This document shows, piece after piece, positions 9,899-18,304 of a stretch of DNA of 59,496 nt. A program made the translations under genes and the position numbers. This stretch comes from Pseudomonadota bacterium (GTDB lineage: Bacteria > Pseudomonadota > Gammaproteobacteria > Xanthomonadales > Xanthomonadaceae): the NCBI GenBank assembly GCA_030528565.1, contig JAUMYP010000013.1:1-59496 (forward strand). The letters run 5' to 3'. The notes beneath the pieces were generated by a model, which saw only the letters and a list, made by a program, of their open reading frames with translations, searched no databases and was not told where the DNA came from. Every line of letters begins with the position of its first letter. Within the stretch, counting starts at the first letter, position 1.

Positions 9899-10063
9899 GG
9901 CGCGGGGCATCGACAGGGGACTGTGCAGACTACCGCAGCGCAATAATCAGCGCCAGCCACCTGCCAGTGCAAAACACCCAGCAGCCACAGCAATATCGCT
10001 CAATGAAGATTTCAATGTCGAATTTTCCGGGGATGCTGCTGTTATTGTGTCCGCAACGCTTCG

Positions 10064-10435
10064 ATGAATATATTGCGGCGGATGCAACGGACACTCGCCA
10101 AACTGAAAAGTACCATCGCCGCACTGCTGATTGCAGTGCTGGCGGTACTACCCGTTGCCGATGCGTTTGCCTGCTCGTTTGAATTGTTCGATGTCCATAC
10201 GGCAACCACTGCGGGCAATCATACTTCGCCACTGCATGACAGCGCCGACAAGGCGGATGGCTCTGGCGACATGCATGGGGCTTGCGCCCACGGCCACTGT
10301 CATCACTCGGCGGCCAATATCTCATCCGGTACGGCATTGGATTGCGCCCCGATGCGCAGTAGGCCAGGCGCATCACTGGATACGCCTCGCCCCTCCGAAC
10401 TGCTTGAGCAACCGCTGAGACCTCCGCGCGGCTGA
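10064..10435 (+). CDS. Small exported His/Cys-rich protein, CzcI-like
   Basis: A 123-aa protein with a clear signal peptide (LLIAVLAVLPVADAFA, cleavage probably before CSFE). The mature part is rich in metal-ligand residues, concentrated in DMHGACAHGHCHHSAAN. It directly precedes czcC, which is where the small periplasmic CzcI proteins of heavy-metal operons sit. CzcI is thought to modulate cation efflux; binding of Zn, Co, Cd or Ni by this protein is inference. An alternative start is ATG at 10082, which still gives a good signal peptide. Confidence 0.6.
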   Translation: MNILRRMQRTLAKLKSTIAALLIAVLAVLPVADAFACSFELFDVHTATTAGNHTSPLHDSADKADGSGDMHGACAHGHCHHSAANISSGTALDCAPMRSRPGASLDTPRPSELLEQPLRPPRG

Positions 10436-10491
10436 CGTGCGCCTTGCCCGTCCCGACGGGCTTTCACGTCACTATTGATTATGGAGTCCCC

Positions 10492-11751
10492 ATGTTTACA
10501 GCACTTGGACGGTCGTTTGTCGCGACCGTGCCGGTTGTGGCTGCCCTGGCATTCTCATCGCCTGCAATGTCGAGTGATGCTGCCATCAATGCCGCCCCGA
10601 CCTACGATGATTTGCTCACCCGGCTCGATACGTTGCCTTCAGTTCGCGAAGCTGTGGCACGCCATGATGCCGCCACTGCCCGTGTAGAACAGGCGCGCGC
10701 CCTTCCCAATCCTTCAATGGCCTACAGCCAGGAAAACGTTTACGGCAGCGGCCCCTATCGTGGCGCCGGCAGCGGTGAAATGACGCTGTCACTCACCCAG
10801 CCACTTGAACTGTTTGGCAAACGCACAGCCCGGATTGAGGCGGCGCGCTCCGAGGCCAATGCCGCCAATCTTCGTCGCGTGCAGGTACGCTGGCAGCTCG
10901 CCAGTCAGTTGGCATGGCGCTATGCCGAAGCTGAAGCTGCTGCACGACGTTATGAACTTGCTGCCGAAGCCCTATCGTTGACCGAGCAGGATGCGAACGG
11001 AACTGCCGCGCTGGTTGAGCAAGGACGCGAACCGCTGTTGCGCGCTGTCCAGGCGCAAAGCGAAGTCGAGTCAGCCAAAGCCGCACTCGATGAGGCTCGG
11101 GCGCTGCGTAACAGCGCATTCGCACAGTTGTCGGCAGTCGCCATGCTTGACAGTCCCATTCAGGCCATCGGCACCAGCCTGCTGGATCGCGTTCCCGAGG
11201 CGGCAAAAGCCAGCGCAGATGCGCCTATCGCCATCCAGCTCGCCCGAGCCGACCTTGATACCGCAAGCCAGCAGGTGAAAGTCGAACAACGCCGCACACT
11301 TCCGGACATCAGCGTCACTGTCGGCAAAACCCGGTTTCAGGAAACCGCCGATCAGGCGTTTACGCTCGGCATTGAGCTGAGCATTCCCTTGTTTGATCGC
11401 AACCGGGGCGGCATTCGCGCTGCGTATGCCGAGCAGCAGGCCGCAGAAGCCCGGCTGATGGCGCAGCAGCAAGCAGTCCATGCCGGGCGGCTGGCCGCAG
11501 AGGTCACGCTGTCTGCCTCGAACAGCCGGACACGCGCCGCTGATAGCGGCGTTGCCGCCGCCGAAGAAGCCTATCGCCTGTCCCGTATCGGTTTCGAAGC
11601 AGGGCGAATCTCGCAACTTGAACTGCGCAGCACGCGCGCAGCGTTAATCGCTGCGCGCAATGCCGCTGTGGATGCACGACTTGCGCGCGTCCTTGCCGAA
11701 ATTGATCTGGCGCTTCTGGAAGGTCGAATCCCATTTGGAGCATCCCGATGA
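10492..11751 (+). CDS. czcC: Outer-membrane channel of a heavy-metal RND efflux system (CzcC-like)
   Basis: A 419-aa outer-membrane efflux protein (PF02321, TolC superfamily). A signal peptide lies at residues 1-25 (ALAFSSPAMS). Two long alpha-helical coiled repeats follow, seen for example in AARRYELAAEALSLTEQD and AEEAYRLSRIGFEAGRISQ. The motif PNPSMAYSQENVYGSGPY is typical of the CzcC branch. I chose ATG at 10492 (GGAG 8 bp upstream); an ATG 48 bp upstream would place extra residues before the signal. Its stop overlaps the czcB start as ATGA. Confidence 0.9.
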   Translation: MFTALGRSFVATVPVVAALAFSSPAMSSDAAINAAPTYDDLLTRLDTLPSVREAVARHDAATARVEQARALPNPSMAYSQENVYGSGPYRGAGSGEMTLSLTQPLELFGKRTARIEAARSEANAANLRRVQVRWQLASQLAWRYAEAEAAARRYELAAEALSLTEQDANGTAALVEQGREPLLRAVQAQSEVESAKAALDEARALRNSAFAQLSAVAMLDSPIQAIGTSLLDRVPEAAKASADAPIAIQLARADLDTASQQVKVEQRRTLPDISVTVGKTRFQETADQAFTLGIELSIPLFDRNRGGIRAAYAEQQAAEARLMAQQQAVHAGRLAAEVTLSASNSRTRAADSGVAAAEEAYRLSRIGFEAGRISQLELRSTRAALIAARNAAVDARLARVLAEIDLALLEGRIPFGASR

Positions 11752-12944
11752 AAGCAGATCGCAAGTCGTTGATTTACCTCATCGTACTTTTGGGCGCCTT
11801 CGCCACAGGCTTTACCCTTGCACGGCTCACTGGCAACGTCAGCGCCGGGACATCCGTTGATGCCCCGGAAATCAGCACCAATGATGATGCCGCTGGCAAA
11901 GACGCCGCTGAAGATGAGGCGGGCGAAAATGAAGATGGCTTGATTGCTCTGACCCGGCAGCAAATCGAAGCTTCAGGGCTTCAGGTGGTTCCTGTCAGCC
12001 GCGGGGGAGGCAGTCAGACACGGCTGAATGGACGTGTTGAATACGCCATTGGCGCGCACGCGGCCATTGCTGCTGCCATCGGTGGCCGTGTGGAGCGCGT
12101 CATCGTCGCGCCCGGCAGCAAGATTGTTGCCGGGCAGCCTTTGGCCGTGATAGTCAGTGGTGAAGCGGCAGCGCTGCGAGCAAGTGTGGATGCAGTGCGC
12201 GCCGAAGCGGAAGCGGCACGACGGGTCTATCAGCGCGATCAGGCCTTGATGGCTCAAGGCGTGGTCGCCCGGCAAGAGCTGGAAGCCTCATACGCTCGCA
12301 CACTCGCCGCCGAGGCGGCGGCGCGCGCTGCCGCCGCCCAGCTTGTCGCAGCCGGTTCGCCAGGCGCGAATGGGCAAGTCAACATCACCAGCTCGATCAC
12401 AGGCGTGGTGAGCGCCGTCCAGGTGACACCCGGCAGTGTGATCGCCGCCGGTGACGCCGTGGCCCGGGTGGCCGACCCGACGAAAACTGAGCTGGTCTTT
12501 TTCGCGCCGCCCATGTTTGCAGCGCAAATCGAGGCCGGAACACGCATTGAAGCCAAAAGTTCGGGCAGCCACTTCAGCGCCGTAGTGATCGGCGTCGCTG
12601 TTGACCGGGGCTCACAAGGCGGCATGGCGATCATCCGTGCGCGCCCGGAGTCTGTCGCACCGCTTCCTGCGGGTATGCCGGTGTCCGGCATCGTGGTCGC
12701 GGCAGCTCAAGACAACGCGCTGACCGTACCAGCCGATGCCGTGCAAACCGTGGAAGGGCGTTCGGTCGTATTCGTGGCTAATGGTGACAAGGGCTTTCGA
12801 GCAATACCTGTACTCGTCGGTCGCCGTGCGGGCGGGCATATCGAAATCCTCAAGGGCTTGTCGGGAGATGAGCGCGTGGTTGGCAGCAATGCGTTTTTGC
12901 TGAAGGCTGAGCTCGCCAAGGGCGAGTCAGGACATGCTCACTGA
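11748..12944 (+). CDS. czcB: Periplasmic adaptor of a heavy-metal RND efflux system (CzcB-like)
   Basis: A 398-aa membrane fusion protein. An N-terminal anchor (residues 6-25, LIYLIVLLGAFATGFTLARL) is followed by a barrel-sandwich/lipoyl segment (GGRVERVIVAPGSKIVAGQPL) and an alpha-hairpin (about 130-195, AEAEAARRVYQRDQALMAQG). The second lipoyl half (SITGVVSAVQVTPGSVIAAGDAV) and a beta-barrel region come next. The adaptor joins the inner-membrane pump CzcA to the CzcC channel. It lies between czcC and czcA with overlapping or closely spaced ends, so stoichiometric co-translation is likely. Confidence 0.92.
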   Translation: MKADRKSLIYLIVLLGAFATGFTLARLTGNVSAGTSVDAPEISTNDDAAGKDAAEDEAGENEDGLIALTRQQIEASGLQVVPVSRGGGSQTRLNGRVEYAIGAHAAIAAAIGGRVERVIVAPGSKIVAGQPLAVIVSGEAAALRASVDAVRAEAEAARRVYQRDQALMAQGVVARQELEASYARTLAAEAAARAAAAQLVAAGSPGANGQVNITSSITGVVSAVQVTPGSVIAAGDAVARVADPTKTELVFFAPPMFAAQIEAGTRIEAKSSGSHFSAVVIGVAVDRGSQGGMAIIRARPESVAPLPAGMPVSGIVVAAAQDNALTVPADAVQTVEGRSVVFVANGDKGFRAIPVLVGRRAGGHIEILKGLSGDERVVGSNAFLLKAELAKGESGHAH

Positions 12945-12954
12945 GGATATCGTC

Positions 12955-15900
12955 ATGTTCAGACATCTCATCGAAACCGCAGTACGCCTGCGCTGGGCGG
13001 TGGTTTTTGCCGCCGCCATTACCGCAGCCTATGGCTTGTTTCAGCTTGGCAGATTGCCGATCGACGCAGTGCCGGATATCACCAATCGGCAAGTACAGAT
13101 CAATACCATCGCACCCGCGCTTGCGCCAGACCAAATAGAGCGGCAGGTAACCTACCCGCTTGAAACGGCGCTGGCCGGCATCCCTGGCCTGACCGGCACC
13201 CGTTCGCTTTCGCGCAATGGGTTCTCGCAGATCACCGCCGTCTTTACCGATCAAACTGATATTTATTCCGCACGTCAGCACGTGGCCGAACGTATGCGGG
13301 AGGTGCAGGACGACCTGCCCGACGGCGTGTCCCCTGTGATGTCACCGGTCACCACCGGGCTTGGCGAAGTGCTGATGTGGACGGTGGATTTCATTCCCTA
13401 CAACCCAAAAAATGCCAGCAAGCCGGATATGCCCGGATGGCAATCTGGCGAGGTGTATCTCACGCCGGAGGGGGAGCGTCTTGCAACAGCAAAGGCGCGC
13501 GCCACTTACCTGCGCACGGTACAGGACTGGATCATCGCGCCCCAGATGCGCCAAACACCCGGGCTGGCCGGGGTCGATACGATTGGCGGCTATGTCAAGG
13601 AATACGCCGTTCGCCCCAATAGCGAACAACTGGCCGCCTACGGTCTTGGCCTGGGTCATTTGGTACGGGCAATTGAGCGCGCCAATGTCCAGGCTGGTGC
13701 AGGCTTTGTCCAGCGTACCGGCGAAGGCTGGGTTGTCCGGGGCGATGCCCAGGTACAGACGGTTGAAGATCTTGCGCAAATGCCAGTGGCCAAGCGTGGC
13801 GAAGCGGTGATTCGTGTTGCCGATGTCGCCAGGGTCGAACCGGGACAAGCGCCACGACTGGGCGCAGCGACTCGAGATGGGCATGAAGTGGTTCTTGGAA
13901 CGGCATTGATGATTACCGGCGGCAACAGCCGCACGGTGGCGCAGGCAGCAGTGGCGCGGCTGGCCGAAATCAATCGCACTTTGCCCCCCGGCATCACTGC
14001 CAAGCCTATGTTGGATCGCAGCATGCTGGTCAATGCCACGATAAAAACAGTCGCCAAGAATCTCGCTGAAGGCGCGCTGCTGGTCATCGCGGTGCTGTTC
14101 CTGATGCTCGGCAACATCCGTGCTGCGGCAATCACGGCGCTGGTGATTCCGCTGTCGTTCCTGTTTGCAGTGATAGGCATGAACCGCTTCGGCATCAGCG
14201 GCAACCTGATGAGCCTTGGCGCGCTGGATTTCGGCATCTTGGTCGATGGCGCCGTGGTCGTAATCGAGGCAACACTGCTGATGCTTGGACAGAAACAGGC
14301 CGAGCTGGGACGCAAACTTTCTGCTGATGAACGTTTGGCAATCGCAAGCCAGGCCGCACAAAAAATGGTGCGACCCGCTGCATTCGGGCAACTCATCATT
14401 CTGCTGGTGTTTGCTCCGCTTCTTGCATTGGAAGGTGTCGAGGGCAAAACATTTCAACCGATGGCTGCCACCCTCATGATCGCACTGGTCGGCGCGTTCA
14501 TTTTTTCCTTCACTTTGGTGCCCGCCATGGCAGCCTTGTTTGTGCGTCCGCCCAAACTGGAAGCTGCACATGCATTGCCATCGGAAAAAACACAGCGGCG
14601 CGATGATGAACATGAAACCCGCATCATGCGTCTTGCGCGCAGCAAGGCCGAACCACTCATCCGGGCGGCGGTTGCGCACCCACGCATGATTTTGTCTGGT
14701 GCAGTCCTCATGCTTGCCGTTGGCCTTGGCGCATTCGTTTCGCTGGGACGAGCGTTCATGCCAACCCTCGATGAGGGCAGCCTGGCGATGCAGGCGCTGA
14801 GAATCCCATCCACATCGCTGGAGCAATCATTGGCGATGCAGATGAGCCTGGAGAAAGCCATTGCCAATGAACCTGAAGTGGAAACCGTTTTCTCCCGAAC
14901 CGGCACCGCAGAAGCTGCCATCGACCCGATGCCGCCCAATATCTCGGACAGCGTAATTGTGCTCAAATCAAAATCCGAATGGCCAAACCCCGGCTTGGGC
15001 AAAGAGGCGCTGATTAACCGGTTCGAGGGCATCGTTGGCCAGCATATCGGCAACGCCTTCGAATTCAGCCAGCCAATTGAATTGCGTTTCAACGAGCTGA
15101 TTTCCGGTGTTCGCACGGACTTGGCCGTGATGGTATTCGGTGACGACTTTGGCATCCTGCAACCGATTGCCGAGCAAATTTCGCTCAAGCTGCGGCACAT
15201 TGATGGCGCGGCAGATGTACGCGTGGAGCAGGTATCGGGTTTGCCGATGCTTACTGTGCGGATCGATCACGCCGCTGCGGCACAGTATGGCTTGAGTGCG
15301 GCGGATGTCAGCGAAGCACTAAGCACCGGCATTGGGGGGACTGCTGTGGGCAAGATTTTCGAGGGTGATCGCCGTTTTGAGGTCGTGGTTCGGCTTGATG
15401 AAGAGACCAGGAATGATCCCGCTGAACTTGCGGCGCTGCCCGTGCTGACACCCGATGCCACAACCGTGCCGCTGTCCTTGATCGCCAGTATCGAGGTCAG
15501 CGAAGGCCCCAACCAAATTAGCCGGAACAATGGCAGCCGTCGCATCGTGGTTCAGGCCAATGTCCGTGGCCGCGACTTGGGGGGATTCGTCAAAGAAGCA
15601 CAGGCAGCGGTAGCCGATATCGCCCTGCCCAGCGGGGTTTATCTCAATTGGGGCGGGCAATTCGAAAATCTGCAACGCGCCGAAGCTCGATTGGCACTAC
15701 TGATTCCACTGGTATTCCTGATGATCGGCGTGCTGCTCTACATCGCGCTTGGCAGTATCCGTGAGGCAGCTCTGGTCTTTGTCTGCGTACCGCTGGCTCT
15801 GATCGGCGGCGTATTCGCGCTATGGTTGCGCGGCATGCCGTTCTCGGTTTCTGCCGCTGTTGGCTTCATCGCTGTTTCCGGCGTCGCAACGCTCAATGGC

Positions 15901-16212
15901 CTGGTGCTGATGCAGGCCATCGGCGAGCGTCTGCGCGCCGGAGATATGCCTCTGGAAGCCGCCACAGCCGGTGCATCCGCTCGCCTGCGCGCTGTATTTA
16001 CCACAGCCCTGGTCGCCATCGCCGGCTTCATTCCGATGGCCATTGCCACAGGTTCCGGCGCCGAAGTGCAAAAACCGCTGGCAACCGTGGTCATCGGCGG
16101 GCTGATTACGGCAACCGTGCTGACTTTGCTAGTCTTGCCTGCCTTCGCAGCATTTGCTGCCGTGAAACATCAAGCCAAACTGCGCACAACAGGAGAGGCT
16201 CGCCCATGCTGA
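12955..16212 (+). CDS. czcA: Heavy-metal efflux RND pump, CzcA family
   Basis: A 1085-aa inner-membrane proton/cation antiporter of the HME-RND class. The transmembrane helix IV motif DFGILVDGAVVVIEA contains the D, D and E proton-relay residues that mark HME pumps and distinguish them from drug pumps. The N-terminal segment FQLGRLPIDAVPDITNRQVQI and the porter-domain repeat after residue 580 (FVSLGRAFMPTLDEGSLAMQ) are typical. Zn/Co/Cd versus Ni/Co or Cu/Ag specificity cannot be fixed from sequence alone. I chose ATG at 12955 because GAGGAT lies just upstream; an ATG at 12934 inside czcB is the alternative. Confidence 0.93.
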   Translation: MFRHLIETAVRLRWAVVFAAAITAAYGLFQLGRLPIDAVPDITNRQVQINTIAPALAPDQIERQVTYPLETALAGIPGLTGTRSLSRNGFSQITAVFTDQTDIYSARQHVAERMREVQDDLPDGVSPVMSPVTTGLGEVLMWTVDFIPYNPKNASKPDMPGWQSGEVYLTPEGERLATAKARATYLRTVQDWIIAPQMRQTPGLAGVDTIGGYVKEYAVRPNSEQLAAYGLGLGHLVRAIERANVQAGAGFVQRTGEGWVVRGDAQVQTVEDLAQMPVAKRGEAVIRVADVARVEPGQAPRLGAATRDGHEVVLGTALMITGGNSRTVAQAAVARLAEINRTLPPGITAKPMLDRSMLVNATIKTVAKNLAEGALLVIAVLFLMLGNIRAAAITALVIPLSFLFAVIGMNRFGISGNLMSLGALDFGILVDGAVVVIEATLLMLGQKQAELGRKLSADERLAIASQAAQKMVRPAAFGQLIILLVFAPLLALEGVEGKTFQPMAATLMIALVGAFIFSFTLVPAMAALFVRPPKLEAAHALPSEKTQRRDDEHETRIMRLARSKAEPLIRAAVAHPRMILSGAVLMLAVGLGAFVSLGRAFMPTLDEGSLAMQALRIPSTSLEQSLAMQMSLEKAIANEPEVETVFSRTGTAEAAIDPMPPNISDSVIVLKSKSEWPNPGLGKEALINRFEGIVGQHIGNAFEFSQPIELRFNELISGVRTDLAVMVFGDDFGILQPIAEQISLKLRHIDGAADVRVEQVSGLPMLTVRIDHAAAAQYGLSAADVSEALSTGIGGTAVGKIFEGDRRFEVVVRLDEETRNDPAELAALPVLTPDATTVPLSLIASIEVSEGPNQISRNNGSRRIVVQANVRGRDLGGFVKEAQAAVADIALPSGVYLNWGGQFENLQRAEARLALLIPLVFLMIGVLLYIALGSIREAALVFVCVPLALIGGVFALWLRGMPFSVSAAVGFIAVSGVATLNGLVLMQAIGERLRAGDMPLEAATAGASARLRAVFTTALVAIAGFIPMAIATGSGAEVQKPLATVVIGGLITATVLTLLVLPAFAAFAAVKHQAKLRTTGEARPC

Positions 16213-16247
16213 TGGCAAAGCGAAATTGTCGAATGCCCACAACAAAC

Positions 16248-16272
16248 GCGCGGCTCAAAGCCGCGCTTTTTT
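16248..16272 (+). terminator. Intrinsic terminator of the czc operon
   Basis: A perfect 8-bp stem (GCGCGGCT, loop CAA, AGCCGCGC) is followed by six T residues. It lies 36 bp after the czcA stop and closes the operon. The small membrane gene beyond it is on the other strand. Confidence 0.9.
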
Positions 16273-16305
16273 ATCCAAAAAACACAACACTTGTTGCTTG
16301 TTTGC

Positions 16306-16863
16306 TTATGAGCGGTTGCGGAACCGTCCGCCGCGAACTATCAGTACCATCAAAATCCACAGCAATACTGCCAGACGAAGCGCCAGCGCCCCGCCGGTGA
16401 ATGCTGGCGCCAGCAGTGCCAAAGCCGGTATCGCCAGCCATAGCAGCGCCATCCACAGCCGGCGACTGCCCGGCAAGGTGCGTGCCAGCATCGCGCAGCC
16501 TGCCATCAGCCACAGGCATAGCCACCACAGCATCCCGGCCAGGACATGCAGGCGGTTCGCGTCCTCGTCTGCTGGACGTGCCGCATCAAACGGCAGCACT
16601 CCCTGCAGCGCAAACGCCAACGCCGCCAGCAAGGCCATTTGCCAGGCCAGCCGCAGCCCAAAACCACTGCCTTCGGGCAAACGTCCGCGGGCGCGGTGTG
16701 CCTGCCAAGCCATGCCCAGACCCGGCCACAGAAATAGCGGGATGCCCAGCCACGGCGCATGCGCGGCAAGCTGCGAGAGCGAATGCCGCAGGTGTGAGTA
16801 TTCTGGCCATGCCAGCGTCGCCCAGGTCGCCACCACAAGTGGCGGCAACCAGGTCAATACCAT
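16306..16863 (-). CDS. Multi-pass membrane protein, possibly DUF998 family
   Basis: A 185-aa very hydrophobic protein with about six membrane segments (for example LTWLPPLVVATWATLAW, MALLAALAFALQGVLPF, LWWLCLWLMAGCAML and LALLAPAFTGGALAL). The motif YSHLRHSLSQLAAHAPW after the first helix, and DAARPADEDANRLHVLAG before the fourth, resemble DUF998 proteins, but I cannot confirm this without a search. I chose ATG at 16863, preceded by AGAGGGCAGG; a GTG at 16902 extends the frame. It is divergent from cnoX. Function unknown. Confidence 0.7.
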   Translation of the reverse strand: MVLTWLPPLVVATWATLAWPEYSHLRHSLSQLAAHAPWLGIPLFLWPGLGMAWQAHRARGRLPEGSGFGLRLAWQMALLAALAFALQGVLPFDAARPADEDANRLHVLAGMLWWLCLWLMAGCAMLARTLPGSRRLWMALLWLAIPALALLAPAFTGGALALRLAVLLWILMVLIVRGGRFRNRS

Positions 16864-16936
16864 CCACCTGCCCTCTGCCTTGCAAACTGCGCTGTCTGAC
16901 ACTATCTACACATCCATCAACCCATCCAAGGCCATC

Positions 16937-17803
16937 ATGATGACCGATTCCAGCAATAACCCCCATGTTTTTGATGCCGCTGCCGCCAGTTTCGAGGCCG
17001 ATGTCATCCGTGCATCCGTTGAAACCCCGGTACTGGTGGACTTTTGGGCGACCTGGTGCGGCCCGTGCAAAACCCTGGGGCCGGTATTGGAAAAACTCGC
17101 CGCCGAGTACAACGGCGCCTTCCGGCTTGCCAAGGTGGATGTCGATGCCGAGCAGCAACTGGCTGCGGCGTTTCAAATCCGCTCGGTGCCGACGGTGATG
17201 CTGGTCAAGGGGGGACAACTGGTGGACGGCTTCCCCGGCGCCCTGCCCGAAGGCGAGCTGCGCAAGTTTTTGGCAAGCCATGGCATCGAGCCACTGGCAG
17301 GCGAGGAAAGCGCCGAAACCGCGCCGCTTGACCCGCATCAGGAAGTCATCCGTCTGCGCACTTTGGTAGCCGCAGAACCCGACAAGGCCGAGCACCGCCT
17401 GGATTTGGCGCTTGCCCTGCTCGCCACCGGCGCTGCCAGCGAGGCCGAACAGTTACTGGACGGACTGCCCGCCAACCTCGCCACCGACGAGCGCGCCGTC
17501 AAGGCGCGCGCCCGGCTTGGCTTTGCCGCCTTGCTCAAGGACGCGCCGCCGCGCGAAGTGCTGCAAGCGGCCATCGCCGCCAACCCCGATGACCTCACCG
17601 CCCTGCATCTTCTGGGCGTGCATGAAATCGTCAGCGGCGATGCCGAGCAGGGCTTGCAAGCCTTCATGACCATGCTGCGCCAGGACCGGCAATTCAACGA
17701 CGGCCTGCCGCGCCGCGCCCTGATTGATGCCTTCAACATCCTGGACGACGCGGCGCTGGTCTCCAAATACCGCCGGCAGATGTCCTCGATTCTGCTGGCC
17801 TGA
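16937..17803 (+). CDS. cnoX: Thioredoxin-domain/TPR chaperedoxin CnoX (YbbN-like)
   Basis: A 288-aa protein. Residues 10-115 form a thioredoxin fold with active site WCGPC (Cys41, Cys44) and the cis-proline region IRSVPTVMLV. Residues 140-285 are TPR-like helices (DLALALLATGAASEAEQLLDG and similar). This matches CnoX/YbbN, which holds unfolded or over-oxidised proteins and hands them to GroEL or DnaK. The E. coli protein lacks the CGPC pair, whereas this one keeps it, so it may also be a working oxidoreductase. ATG is at 16937 or 16940; the long upstream open frame has no support. Confidence 0.9.
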   Translation: MMTDSSNNPHVFDAAAASFEADVIRASVETPVLVDFWATWCGPCKTLGPVLEKLAAEYNGAFRLAKVDVDAEQQLAAAFQIRSVPTVMLVKGGQLVDGFPGALPEGELRKFLASHGIEPLAGEESAETAPLDPHQEVIRLRTLVAAEPDKAEHRLDLALALLATGAASEAEQLLDGLPANLATDERAVKARARLGFAALLKDAPPREVLQAAIAANPDDLTALHLLGVHEIVSGDAEQGLQAFMTMLRQDRQFNDGLPRRALIDAFNILDDAALVSKYRRQMSSILLA

Positions 17804-17845
17804 AGTTTTTTCAAACAAATGCGTGCGCTAGGCACATTGTGCCGC

Positions 17846-17851
17846 TATACT
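17846..17851 (+). promoter_or_regulatory. Possible -10 element of the tRNA-Leu promoter
   Basis: TATACT lies 11 bp before the tRNA 5' end and fits a sigma-70 -10 element. No convincing -35 hexamer is seen at 16-18 bp upstream, so this is tentative. Confidence 0.35.
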
Positions 17852-17861
17852 GCGCACCCGC

Positions 17862-17948
17862 GCCGGAGTGGCGGAATTGGTAGACGCAGCGGATTCAAAA
17901 TCCGCCGCCCTTAAAAGCGTGTGGGTTCGAGTCCCACCCCCGGCACCA
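17862..17948 (+). tRNA. tRNA-Leu (anticodon CAA)
   Basis: An 87-nt class II tRNA with encoded CCA. The anticodon stem GCGGA/TCCGC encloses loop TTCAAAA, giving anticodon CAA (reads UUG). It has the long variable arm expected of tRNA-Leu, a T arm GTGGG-TTCGAGT-CCCAC and discriminator A. The acceptor stem GCCGGAG/CCCCGGC has an A-C mismatch at position 6-67. The gene follows cnoX by 58 bp and is followed by its own terminator. Confidence 0.97.
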
Positions 17949-17992
17949 CATAGACGTTTCACGGTATTTTTAAAGATGCCAGAAACTCCCGA

Positions 17993-18017
17993 AAAGCCCG
18001 CTAAATGCGGGCTTTTT
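17993..18017 (+). terminator. Intrinsic terminator after tRNA-Leu
   Basis: A perfect stem AAAGCCCGC, loop TAAAT, GCGGGCTTT runs into five T residues, 45 bp after the tRNA. It probably ends the tRNA transcript. Confidence 0.88.
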
Positions 18018-18062
18018 CGTTTCTGGGTGTTTCACATGGTCTCTCCCCATCCCGGCCAGTGT

Positions 18063-18122
18063 GGGGGTATATCTGGGGTATCGGAAAATCCATGCACAGG
18101 TTGCGCCCAATTGCGGGGGTAT
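18063..18122. repeat. Three GGGGTAT direct repeats in the tRNA 3' flank
   Basis: Copies of GGGGTAT lie at 18064-18070, 18075-18081 and 18116-18122, the first and third preceded by an extra G. Such spaced G-run/TAT repeats are often seen near tyrosine-integrase arms beside tRNA genes, so this may be a relic of an integration site. No intact integrase is present. The rest of 18018-18222 contains no gene that I can support. Confidence 0.35.
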
Positions 18123-18222
18123 AGGGCATGGCAAGGGAAGCCGGCAAGCAGTCGCTATCAAGCATCTGCCAACAGCTAGCTTTGCATTACGTACAGCTTG
18201 AATGTTTCGCTGTCTCGACATG

Positions 18223-18265
18223 AAAAACACCCCAAAGGTTGGAGGGATGTCCAACTTTTGGGGTG
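18223..18265 (-). terminator. Intrinsic terminator of the TonB receptor gene
   Basis: A 16-bp stem (18228-18243 with 18250-18265, one G-T wobble) with a 6-nt loop. On the minus strand it is followed by five T residues. It lies 40 bp past the receptor stop at 18305. Confidence 0.88.
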
Positions 18266-18304
18266 CAGTTCATTTACCGGGCTTTGTTGTCAGGCTGGCA
18301 AGAA

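Noticed and set aside
13342-14826. Long open frame (494 codons) antisense to czcA
   Set aside because: Lies wholly opposite an unambiguous RND pump gene, has a His/Gln/Cys-heavy composition typical of a reverse-complement shadow, and shows no domain.
16226-16936. Upstream extension of cnoX by about 237 codons
   Set aside because: It overlaps the opposite-strand membrane gene, has Ser/Ala/Arg-rich non-protein-like content, and the thioredoxin domain begins normally after 16937.
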